Source: Bacillota bacterium
GTDB taxonomy: Bacteria; Bacillota; Clostridia; Peptostreptococcales; Anaerovoracaceae
Direction: 5' to 3'
Length of the DNA stretch: 64,000 nt
NCBI GenBank assembly: GCA_017557505.1
Contig: JAFYYP010000013.1
Span: forward strand, 1-64,000
The notes beneath the pieces were generated by a model that saw only the letters and a list, made by a program, of their open reading frames with translations, was not told the DNA's origin and did no database searches. Shown here one piece after another: positions 1-7,825 of the stretch (the first letter of the stretch is position 1; each line of letters starts with the position of its first letter). Both the position numbers and the translations under genes were made by a program.

Positions 1-1
1 C

Positions 2-1336
2 TACGGCCGCCAGAAGCACTATTACAGCATATACAAGAAGATGCAGTACCAGCAGAAGCAGCTGGACGAGATCTTCGACCTGACGGCGGTCCGCATCATC
101 GTGGACACGATCCGCGACTGCTATGGCGTGCTGGGCGCGGTCCATACCATGTGGACGCCTATCCCCGGACGGTTCAAGGACTACATCGCCATGCCGAAGC
201 CGAACCGCTACCAGTCGCTGCATACGACGGTCATCGGCAAGAACGGCAACCCGTTCGAGATCCAGATCCGCACGAAGGAAATGCACCGCACTGCGGAATA
301 CGGCATCGCGGCGCACTGGAAATACAAAGAGGGCATCGCCAGTGACGACGAGGAAGTCAAACTGGCCTGGCTGCGCCAGACGCTCGAGTGGCAGCAGGAA
401 CTGAAAGATCCGGGCGAATTCATGGAGACCGTCAAGGTCGACCTGTTCTCGAACCAGGTATTCGTGTTCACCCCGAAGGGCGACGTCATGGAGCTGCCTG
501 CCGGGTCCACGCCGCTGGACTTCGCATTCAAGGTCCATACGGCGGTCGGCTGCAAGTGCATCGGCGCAAAAGTAAACGGCAAGATGGTGCCCATCGATTA
601 CGAGCTGCAGAACGGCGAGATCGTGGACATCGTCACGTCGGCAAACTCCCACCCGAATCTGGACTGGCTGAAGATCGTCAAGACGAACTCCGCGAAGAGT
701 AAGATCCGCCAATATCTGAAGAAAGAGGCGGCAGCCACCGTCGTCGAGAAGCCTGCCGCCGCCAAGGCGAAAGAAGAAGCTGCAAAGGAAGCAGAACGCC
801 TCGAAGCGGAAGCAAAGAAGAAGGCCCAGGAAGAGGCCAAGAAGCTCGCGCAGGCCATGAAGAAGGAGAAGCGTCCGGAGCGGACGAAGGGCGTGAGCGT
901 CAAAGGCGTCAGCGACCTGATGATCCACTTCGCGAAATGCTGCAGCCCCGTTCCCGGCGACGCGATCGTCGGCTACACGACCAAGGGCAGAGGCGTCTCC
1001 ATCCACCGCATGGACTGCAGCAACATTCGTTCGCTGCCGGAACGCGAGAAACTGCGGCTGATCGACGTGTCCTGGGACGACGATGACAGCGGCCAGAACT
1101 TCGACGCAGGCATCACGATCGTCGCGGAAGACCGCAAGGGCCTGTTCTCGGACGTTTCGAAAGTCTGTGTGGACATGGACATCAACATCAACGGGCTGAA
1201 CCTGAAGACAGACAAGGACAAGGTCTGCACGATGGACCTGACGCTTTCCATCAACAATACGGGCGATATCGTCAAAGTCATGGCCCGCATGAAGCAGGTC
1301 AAAGGCGTCGTCGAAGTGTACCGCACGAGGTCTTAA
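2..1336 (+). CDS. rel: RelA/SpoT-family (p)ppGpp synthetase/hydrolase, C-terminal part (5' end outside window)
   Basis: This is the C-terminal part of a long Rel enzyme, which makes and usually degrades (p)ppGpp. The reading frame is open to the left edge. Visible residues 2-14 carry the synthetase motif GRQKHYYSIYKKM; YQSLHTTV and QIRTKEMHRTAEYGIAAHWK follow. A TGS domain lies at about 152-214 (VFVFTPKGDVMELPAGSTP), a cysteine-containing zinc-finger/RIS-like region near 300-340 (AKCCSPVPGD), and a C-terminal ACT domain at about 372-444. The helical domain normally between TGS and the CC motif is missing; an Ala/Lys/Glu-rich stretch of about 55-60 residues stands in its place. The hydrolase (HD) domain would be outside the window, so whether it is active cannot be judged. 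The MBL gene begins 10 bp downstream. Confidence 0.95.
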   Translation, partial: YGRQKHYYSIYKKMQYQQKQLDEIFDLTAVRIIVDTIRDCYGVLGAVHTMWTPIPGRFKDYIAMPKPNRYQSLHTTVIGKNGNPFEIQIRTKEMHRTAEYGIAAHWKYKEGIASDDEEVKLAWLRQTLEWQQELKDPGEFMETVKVDLFSNQVFVFTPKGDVMELPAGSTPLDFAFKVHTAVGCKCIGAKVNGKMVPIDYELQNGEIVDIVTSANSHPNLDWLKIVKTNSAKSKIRQYLKKEAAATVVEKPAAAKAKEEAAKEAERLEAEAKKKAQEEAKKLAQAMKKEKRPERTKGVSVKGVSDLMIHFAKCCSPVPGDAIVGYTTKGRGVSIHRMDCSNIRSLPEREKLRLIDVSWDDDDSGQNFDAGITIVAEDRKGLFSDVSKVCVDMDININGLNLKTDKDKVCTMDLTLSINNTGDIVKVMARMKQVKGVVEVYRTRS

Positions 1337-1346
1337 AGGAGATCGC

Positions 1347-1952
1347 ATGATCAATATCAGAAATTACGTCCTGAGCGCATTCGGCACGAACTGCTATCTG
1401 GTCTGGGAAGAAGGGCACAAAGAGGCCTTTATCGTGGATCCGGGCGCACCGAGCGCAGCGCTTAAGAGCGACGTCGAAAAGAACGGGCTGACCCCCGAGT
1501 ATATCGTGCTGACCCACGGACACGGAGACCATACGGGCGGTATCGATTTCTGCAGAGAGACCTGGCCGGACATCAAGCTGGTCGCGGCAAAGAAGGAGGA
1601 GAAACTTCTGTACAGCCGCAGAGACAGCTATGGTCCCGGAGGTATCACGGCGGACGTCTGGACGCACGACGGAGACGTTCTGAAGGTCGGAAACATGGAA
1701 CTGAAGTTCATCGCGACCCCGGGACACACGCCTGGAGGACAATGCGTGTTGGTTGACAGAACTTTGTTTTCCGGAGACACGCTGTTCCATGCCTCTGTCG
1801 GCCGCACAGATCTCTGGGGCGGCAGTTTCGAGGACCTGATGGATTCCATCACGACGAAGCTGTTCGTGCTCCCCGAGGACACGACGGTGCTGCCGGGTCA
1901 CATGGACGCGACGACGATCGGCTGGGAAATGAGGTACAATCCCTTTGTATAG
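1347..1952 (+). CDS. Metallo-beta-lactamase fold hydrolase (GloB/YqgX-like)
   Basis: A 201-residue MBL-fold hydrolase of the glyoxalase-II-like group. The zinc-binding motif THGHGDHTGG is at about residues 56-65. It is followed by a second-shell GHTPGGQCV, the metal-bridging GDTLFHASVGRTD and a final PGHMD. The length matches the short YqgX-type members that lack the glutathione-binding C-terminal domain, so thioester hydrolysis is likely but the substrate is unknown. A good ribosome site (AAGGAG) precedes the ATG. It follows rel by 10 bp and overlaps the hemZ start by 8 bp, so it belongs to the same transcript. Confidence 0.9.
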   Translation: MINIRNYVLSAFGTNCYLVWEEGHKEAFIVDPGAPSAALKSDVEKNGLTPEYIVLTHGHGDHTGGIDFCRETWPDIKLVAAKKEEKLLYSRRDSYGPGGITADVWTHDGDVLKVGNMELKFIATPGHTPGGQCVLVDRTLFSGDTLFHASVGRTDLWGGSFEDLMDSITTKLFVLPEDTTVLPGHMDATTIGWEMRYNPFV

Positions 1953-3279
1953 CATTTCCGTACCCGACGAAAAGCATAAATATCACGTCGGCGAACTTGC
2001 GAAGATGTTTCTTTCCGAAGACGCTTTCTGCATCTACGTCGGGCAGCCCGACGCGGAACTTGTGATCGGCGCCGGCGGCGATTATAACGACAGCAAGCGC
2101 AGGGCATACGCGTTTTTCCGGAAGATCACCGGCCGCGACCTCGACTGGGGCATCCTGACAGGCGTACGCCCGGGCAAGCTCTACAACGAGCTGAAAGCGA
2201 AGGGCGAAGACCCGGAGAAAGTCCTGAAAGAACAGTATTTCGTGTCTGATGAAAAGATACGGCTGCTCCGCAGGGTCAGCGAATGCCAGCAGACGGTAAA
2301 ACGCAGTCACGACCCGAAGGCTATCGGCTTATACATCGGCATCCCGTTCTGTCCGACACGCTGCCAGTACTGCAGCTTTACGAGCAATACGATCACGAAA
2401 AAAGGCGCGACGGCCTATCTGCAGGCGCTGTTTACCGAGATGCAAGACGTCAGAAAACTTATGGACAGAAACGGTCAGACTGCCGAGTCCATCTATATCG
2501 GCGGCGGCACTCCGACGAGCCTGGACGAAGAAGATCTGCGGTCGTTTCTGATGAAAGTGCGGGATCTGTTCGTGACGGAGAACACCGTCGAATTCACGGT
2601 GGAAGGCGGACGGCCGGAGACCATTACGGAAGATAAACTGGCCATCATCAAGGAGGCCGGCGCGGACCGCATCTCCGTCAATCCGCAGTCCATGAAGCAG
2701 CATACGCTGGATCTGATCGGCCGCAGACACACGCCGCAGCAGATCCGCGAAGCGTTCGCGCTGGCGGACGAAGCAGGCATCAGCATCGTGAACGCCGACC
2801 TGATCACAGGTCTGCCCGAAGAGATGCCGGAGGACTTCCGCGACAGTCTTACCGCGGTCCTGGCGCTGGGTCCCGAGAACATCACCGTGCATACGCTGGC
2901 AGTCAAGAAAGCCAGCCGTATGATCGAAGAGGATCCGGGCGTTGCGAGACGCCAGGCAGCCAACGTACGGCAGATGCTCGAAGACGCGGACCGCATGCTG
3001 ACGGCAGCGGGCTATGAGCCGTATTACCTGTACCGCCAGAAGCATATGGCGGGCAATTTCGAAAATGTGGGCTGGTGCCGGCCGGGCACCGCGAGCCTTT
3101 ATAATATCCGCATCATGGAGGAGGATCAGACGATCGTCGCCATGGGCGCAGGCGCTATCTCCAAAGTCTATTTTCCGGCTGAAAACAGGCTGGAGCGCGT
3201 GCCGAACGTATCGAATTACGAGATCTATATCGAGCGGATCGAAGAAATGATAGCAAGAAAGGAAGCCGGTATATCATGA
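1945..3279 (+). CDS. hemZ: HemZ-type radical SAM protein (coproporphyrinogen dehydrogenase family)
   Basis: A radical SAM protein of the oxygen-independent coproporphyrinogen oxidase family, HemZ branch. The 4Fe-4S motif CPTRCQYC (C136, C140, C143) sits after IGIPF, and the SAM-binding glycine motif IGGGTPTS is near residue 186. The N-terminal ~120 residues resemble the HemZ-specific extension. The only start that preserves this N-terminus is TTG at 1945, inside the end of the MBL gene, which suggests translational coupling. The next gene, hisS, begins within the stop codon (ATGA). HemZ proteins commonly sit beside hisS in Clostridia. No other haem-synthesis gene lies in the window, so a true porphyrin substrate is only an inference. 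Confidence 0.88.
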   Translation: MYSISVPDEKHKYHVGELAKMFLSEDAFCIYVGQPDAELVIGAGGDYNDSKRRAYAFFRKITGRDLDWGILTGVRPGKLYNELKAKGEDPEKVLKEQYFVSDEKIRLLRRVSECQQTVKRSHDPKAIGLYIGIPFCPTRCQYCSFTSNTITKKGATAYLQALFTEMQDVRKLMDRNGQTAESIYIGGGTPTSLDEEDLRSFLMKVRDLFVTENTVEFTVEGGRPETITEDKLAIIKEAGADRISVNPQSMKQHTLDLIGRRHTPQQIREAFALADEAGISIVNADLITGLPEEMPEDFRDSLTAVLALGPENITVHTLAVKKASRMIEEDPGVARRQAANVRQMLEDADRMLTAAGYEPYYLYRQKHMAGNFENVGWCRPGTASLYNIRIMEEDQTIVAMGAGAISKVYFPAENRLERVPNVSNYEIYIERIEEMIARKEAGIS

Positions 3280-4523
3280 TCAACATACCAAAAGGAACGA
3301 AGGATATCCTGCCGTCCGAATCGTACAAGTGGCAGTGGCTGGAGGAACGCATCCGCAAGACAGCGGCCAATTACGGATTTAAAGAGATCCGCACGCCGAT
3401 GTTCGAACATACGGAGCTGTTCGCGCGCGGCATCGGCGATACGACGGACGTTGTGCAGAAGGAGATGTACACGTTCGAGATCGCGGAACGCAGCCTGACC
3501 CTCAAGCCTGAAGGCACCGCAGGCGTCGTACGTTCGTATATCGAGAACAAAATGTACGCGGATCCGCAGCCGGGAAAGTATTATTACATCATTCCGTGCT
3601 TCCGCTATGAGAAGATGCAGAAGGGCAGACAGCGCCAGTTCCATCAGTTCGGCATCGAGATCTTCGGCACCGAAAACATGATGGCGGACGCTGAAGTCAT
3701 CGCACTGGCGTGGGACTTCCTGACCGGCCTGGGCATCACGGACCTGAAGCTGCACATCAACAGCATCGGCTGCCCGGAATGCCGCGGCGAATACCGCAAG
3801 GCGCTGCAGGATTTCCTGCGGCCGCATTACGACGAACTGTCCGAGACCAGCAAGGACCGTTTCGAGAAAAATCCGATGCGCATCCTGGATTCCAAGGATC
3901 CGGACGATAAGAAATTCTCCGAAGGCGCGCCGCACATGATCGACTTCCTGTGCGACGAATGCAAAGATGCCTTCGCGGATCTGCAGAAAGATCTCGACGC
4001 GCTGGGCATTCCGTACGAAGTCGACCCGAACATCGTGCGCGGCCTGGACTACTACACGAAGACTGCGTTCGAGTTCATTTCCGAAGATCTCGGCGCTCAG
4101 TCCACAGTCTGCGGCGGCGGACGCTACGATCACTTGGTCGAAGAGATCGGCGGACCGTATACGCCGGGCATCGGATTCGGCATGGGTCTGGAAAGACTGC
4201 TGCTGATCCTCGAAGCAAAGGGTATCGAGATCCCCAAACCTGCAGGAGCTGACGTCTTCATCGCAACGCTTGGCGAACGCGCGAAATTTGAGGGATTGAA
4301 ACTCGCGAAAGATCTGCGCAGCAAAGGCTTTTCCGTCCTGACGGACGTCATGGGCAGAGGCCTGAAAGCGCAGCTGAAATACGCGGACAGAAGCGACGCG
4401 AGATTCACTGTGGTCATCGGCGACGACGAGCTGGATAAAGGTGTCGTCACGCTGCGCGATATGATAAACTCAACACAGAAAGAGATCGGCATCGATTCGA
4501 TCGTCGAAGAAATAAACAGGTAG
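3276..4523 (+). CDS. hisS: Histidyl-tRNA synthetase
   Basis: A class II aminoacyl-tRNA synthetase of 415 residues that charges tRNA-His. It begins with the family signature IPKGTKDILPSE. Motif 2 is at about 109-131 (FRYEKMQKGRQRQFHQFGIE). The histidine-A motif is GLDYYTKTAFEF, followed by CGGGRYD, and motif 3 is GFGMGLERLL. The C-terminal ~90 residues form the anticodon-binding domain. The ATG overlaps the hemZ stop by 4 bp. No T-box leader is possible here because there is no untranslated region. aspS follows after a 9-bp gap, the usual hisS-aspS pairing of Bacillota. Confidence 0.97.
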   Translation: MINIPKGTKDILPSESYKWQWLEERIRKTAANYGFKEIRTPMFEHTELFARGIGDTTDVVQKEMYTFEIAERSLTLKPEGTAGVVRSYIENKMYADPQPGKYYYIIPCFRYEKMQKGRQRQFHQFGIEIFGTENMMADAEVIALAWDFLTGLGITDLKLHINSIGCPECRGEYRKALQDFLRPHYDELSETSKDRFEKNPMRILDSKDPDDKKFSEGAPHMIDFLCDECKDAFADLQKDLDALGIPYEVDPNIVRGLDYYTKTAFEFISEDLGAQSTVCGGGRYDHLVEEIGGPYTPGIGFGMGLERLLLILEAKGIEIPKPAGADVFIATLGERAKFEGLKLAKDLRSKGFSVLTDVMGRGLKAQLKYADRSDARFTVVIGDDELDKGVVTLRDMINSTQKEIGIDSIVEEINR

Positions 4524-4532
4524 GTGCGAGCA

Positions 4533-6314
4533 ATGGACAAATTACTGAAGAGAAGCTGCTACTGCGGCGAAGTAAGAGAAGATCTGATCGGTCAGGAGAT
4601 CACCGTCAACGGCTGGGTCGCCAAGAAGAGAAATCTCGGCAGCCTGATCTTTGCGGATATCCGTGACCGCAAGGGCATCGTGCAGGTCGTATTCGGCGAC
4701 GGAACGCCTGCCGACGTGCTCGAAAAGGCGAACAGCCTGCGCAGCGAATACACTGTGGGCGTCAGAGGCACCGTACGCGAAAGAGAGAGCAAGAATCCGG
4801 ACATCGAGACCGGTGCCGTGGAGATCCTGGCGACTGAGCTCAGCATCTATGCGGAAGCCGAGACGCCGCCCATCTACATCAAGGACGACGACAACGTCTC
4901 CGGCGACCTGCGCCTGAAGTACCGCTATCTGGACCTCAGAAAGCCCCTGATGCAGAAGACGCTCGCGTTCCGCAGCAAGATGTACAACGTCATCCGCAAT
5001 TTCTATTATGAGAACGGATTTATCGAAGTCGAAACGCCGGTTCTGGCGAAGCCGACGCCCGAAGGCGCGAGAGACTATCTCGTGCCCAGCAGGGTCAACC
5101 CGGGCAGATTCTACGCGCTGCCGCAGTCCCCGCAGCAGTTCAAGCAGCTGCTGATGGTCGGCGGCACGGACCGCTACATCCAGATTGCGAAGTGCTACCG
5201 CGACGAAGACTTAAGAGCGGACAGACAGCCCGAATTCACACAGATCGACCTCGAGATGTCGTTCGTGGACCAGGAAGATATCCTGGAAGTCCAGGAACGC
5301 TTCCTGAAGCGACTGTTCAAGGAAATGCTGAACGTCGATATCCAGCTGCCGCTGCCCCGCATGACCTGGGACGAAGCCATGAACCGTTACGGATCCGACA
5401 AACCGGATCTGCGCATCGGCTTCGAACTGCATGATCTGGCCGACGTCGTCAAGGATTGCTCTTTCTCCGTGTTCACGGATGCGCTCAAGGACGGCGGAAG
5501 GGTCATGGGCATCAACATGAACGGCTGCTCCGCAAACTTCTCGCGCAAGGATGTCGACAAGATGACCGAATCCGTCAAGACGTTCGGAGCGAAGGGCCTC
5601 GTATGGATCCGCAAGGAGGAAGGCGAGATCAAGTCCTCTGTCGGCAAGTTCTTCAGTCAGGAAGAACTGGAGAAGATCTGCGAAGTGTTCGAAGCGAAGG
5701 CGGGCGATCTCATCCTGATCTGCAGCGGCAAGAAGGAAGTCGTCTGGGCTTCTCTGGGCTTCCTGAGAAGAGACCTGGCCGGCAAGCTCGGCATGCTCGA
5801 TCCGCACGAATACAAGCTGCTGTGGGTCGTGGATTTCCCGATGTTCGAATGGTCCGACGAAGAGAACCGCTACATGGCCATGCACCATCCGTTCACGTCG
5901 CCGAAGAAGGAAGATATCCATTATCTCGAAAGCGGCGAGCTCGATAAGATCTATGCGGACGCGTACGATATCGTCATCAACGGTTACGAAGCCGGCGGCG
6001 GTTCCATCCGTATCCACGACAGCAAACTGCAGAAGAAGATCTTCGAAGTGCTGCAGTTGACCGAGGAAGACATCCGCATCAAGTTTGGATTCTTTATCGA
6101 CGCGTTCAAGTACGGCGCGCCTCCCCACGGCGGTCTGGCATTCGGCCTCGACCGTCTGTGCATGCTGCTGCTGGGCACCGACGACATCCGTCAGGTCATC
6201 GCGTTCCCGAAAAATCAGAACGCGCAGTGCGTCATGAGCGAAGCCCCGACCATCGTCACGGAAGAACAGCTGAAGGAACTCTCCATCGCGATCGATCTGC
6301 CGGAAGGAAAATAA
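4533..6314 (+). CDS. aspS: Aspartyl-tRNA synthetase
   Basis: A class II aspartyl-tRNA synthetase of 593 residues with the bacterial layout: N-terminal OB-fold anticodon-binding domain (about 1-110), a catalytic core with motif 2 (CYRDEDLRADRQPEFTQID), a GAD insertion in the middle, and motif 3 near the end (GAPPHGGLAFGLDRL). A GTG nine bases upstream (4524) is in frame, but the ATG at 4533 is better placed behind AGGTAGGTG and gives the normal N-terminus MDKLLKRSCYCGE. The nadD-type gene starts immediately after the stop. Whether the enzyme is discriminating or also charges tRNA-Asn was not determined. Confidence 0.97.
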   Translation: MDKLLKRSCYCGEVREDLIGQEITVNGWVAKKRNLGSLIFADIRDRKGIVQVVFGDGTPADVLEKANSLRSEYTVGVRGTVRERESKNPDIETGAVEILATELSIYAEAETPPIYIKDDDNVSGDLRLKYRYLDLRKPLMQKTLAFRSKMYNVIRNFYYENGFIEVETPVLAKPTPEGARDYLVPSRVNPGRFYALPQSPQQFKQLLMVGGTDRYIQIAKCYRDEDLRADRQPEFTQIDLEMSFVDQEDILEVQERFLKRLFKEMLNVDIQLPLPRMTWDEAMNRYGSDKPDLRIGFELHDLADVVKDCSFSVFTDALKDGGRVMGINMNGCSANFSRKDVDKMTESVKTFGAKGLVWIRKEEGEIKSSVGKFFSQEELEKICEVFEAKAGDLILICSGKKEVVWASLGFLRRDLAGKLGMLDPHEYKLLWVVDFPMFEWSDEENRYMAMHHPFTSPKKEDIHYLESGELDKIYADAYDIVINGYEAGGGSIRIHDSKLQKKIFEVLQLTEEDIRIKFGFFIDAFKYGAPPHGGLAFGLDRLCMLLLGTDDIRQVIAFPKNQNAQCVMSEAPTIVTEEQLKELSIAIDLPEGK

Positions 6315-7421
6315 ATGGCTAAAAGGATAGGGGTGCTGGGCGGAAGCTTCGACCCCCTGCATTACGGACATCTCATCCTGGCGGAACAGATTCGTCAGGA
6401 GGCTGGTCTCGACAAGGTGATCCTCGTACCGGCCTACGTGAACCCGTTCAAGGAAGAAGTTCCTCCCGCGGACGGTGCTCACCGGCTGGAGATGCTGCGG
6501 CTTGCCGCAGGCGATCATCCTTTCTTCGGGATCAGCGATATCGAACTGAAGCGCGAAGGACCGTCCTATACCTACGACACGCTCGCGGCGCTGAAGGAGA
6601 AGGAATACCCCGATGACGAACTGTATTTCATCATGGGGACCGATTCGTTCTATCAGCTCGAGCACTGGTTCAAAGCGAAGGAACTCATCGAAAACTTCAG
6701 CTTTCTGATCGGTATGCGCAAAGGCTACGATGAGGAGGAACTGAAGCAAACGATCGCGCGGCTGCAGCAGGCTATGCCGCTGCGGGCCGAATATATCCGC
6801 ATCCCGGAGCTCGAGATCAGTTCCACGGACATCAAGCAACGTATCCGCGACGGCAAATCCGTGCGCTTCCTGCTGCCGGATCCGGTCATCTCCTATATCC
6901 GGGAGAACGAACTTTACCTGGATATGGTCGGCAAGGTGCGCGAATATGCCCGGACGCACGAGAAGACCAGCCGGTTCGCGCATACGTGCGGCGTCGTCAA
7001 GATGGCGAAGGATCTGGCGCAGCGTTGGGGCGAAGACGTGGAGAAAGCCGAGATCGCAGCCTGGTTCCACGACGTGTGCAGGCCTGCGGGCAATCTGCAG
7101 CATGGTCCTGCGGCGGCAAAGCTGCTGACAAAGCTGTACGGCGTGGACGACGAAGACATCCTGAACGCGATCCGCTACCATACGACCGGACGTCCAGGCA
7201 TGAGCATGCTGGAAATGGTGCTCAAGACTGCCGACCAGCTCGAAGAGGGCCGGGATTTTCCTGGCGTGGAGGAGATGCGCGCGTTCACAGAACTCCCGCC
7301 CTACGAATGCGTTTATAACCTCATGGTGCATACGAGGGAATACGTGCTCAGCATAGGCGCGAAATTCGATCCGCTGTCGGATGCGGCGATCGAATGGCTG
7401 AAGGAGCAAATGAAACAATAG
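6315..7421 (+). CDS. nadD: Nicotinate-nucleotide adenylyltransferase fused to YqeK-type HD phosphohydrolase
   Basis: A two-domain protein of 368 residues. Residues 1 to about 200 are NadD, which adenylates nicotinate mononucleotide in NAD synthesis: GGSFDPLHYGHL at 9-20, IMGTDSFYQLEHW in the middle and ISSTDIKQRIRDG near its end. Residues ~205-368 are a complete YqeK HD domain, a family shown to hydrolyse diadenosine tetraphosphate: SRFAHTCGV, the metal pair in WFHD, IRYHTTGRPGMSMLE and the acidic TADQLEEGRDFPG. In Bacillus the two are separate adjacent genes; here they share one frame with no internal stop. rsfS follows, keeping the nadD-yqeK-rsfS order. Confidence 0.95.
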   Translation: MAKRIGVLGGSFDPLHYGHLILAEQIRQEAGLDKVILVPAYVNPFKEEVPPADGAHRLEMLRLAAGDHPFFGISDIELKREGPSYTYDTLAALKEKEYPDDELYFIMGTDSFYQLEHWFKAKELIENFSFLIGMRKGYDEEELKQTIARLQQAMPLRAEYIRIPELEISSTDIKQRIRDGKSVRFLLPDPVISYIRENELYLDMVGKVREYARTHEKTSRFAHTCGVVKMAKDLAQRWGEDVEKAEIAAWFHDVCRPAGNLQHGPAAAKLLTKLYGVDDEDILNAIRYHTTGRPGMSMLEMVLKTADQLEEGRDFPGVEEMRAFTELPPYECVYNLMVHTREYVLSIGAKFDPLSDAAIEWLKEQMKQ

Positions 7422-7444
7422 AAGATCCAAGAAGGAGGATTTTA

Positions 7445-7798
7445 ATGGAAAATAAGGAACTTGCGCTACTGGCAGCGAAGCTGCTGGACAGCAAGAAGGC
7501 CAGAGACATCAGTATCATCGACATCGCGGAAAAATCCGGCTTTGCGGACTACTTCGTGATCGCGACCGCGGGATCCGCCCGTCAGCTCGGCGCGCTGTGC
7601 GACGAAGTGGAAGACGGTCTGGCCAAGGAAAACGTCTTCGCCGACCACAAAGAAGGCAGGGGAGAGACCGGCTGGGTGCTGATCGATTACGGTGACGTCA
7701 TCGTCAACGTGTTCACGGCCGAACAGAGAGACCACTACCAGATCGAGAAGGTCTGGATCGACTGCCCGCAGGTGGAATTCGAACCTGCGGAAAAGTAG
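7445..7798 (+). CDS. rsfS: Ribosome silencing factor RsfS (Iojap/YbeB family)
   Basis: A 117-residue RsfS protein, which binds ribosomal protein L14 and blocks joining of the 30S and 50S subunits when nutrients are short. Family hallmarks are IIDIAEKSGFADYFVIATAGS, GETGWVLIDYGDVIVNVFT and the C-terminal HYQIEKVWIDCPQVEF. The ATG at 7445 is chosen because a consensus ribosome site (AAGGAGG) lies just upstream; an in-frame extension to 7394 would overlap the previous gene with no such signal. It sits between nadD-yqeK and leuS in the long + strand run. Confidence 0.95.
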   Translation: MENKELALLAAKLLDSKKARDISIIDIAEKSGFADYFVIATAGSARQLGALCDEVEDGLAKENVFADHKEGRGETGWVLIDYGDVIVNVFTAEQRDHYQIEKVWIDCPQVEFEPAEK

Positions 7799-7825
7799 AA
7801 AGAGAAGAGAGAGAAAGGCAGATCT

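Noticed and set aside
5211..7430. A 739-codon open frame on the minus strand opposite aspS and nadD
   Set aside because: The product is low-complexity, rich in His, Arg and Asp, as expected from antisense reading; aspS and nadD-yqeK are complete on the other strand.
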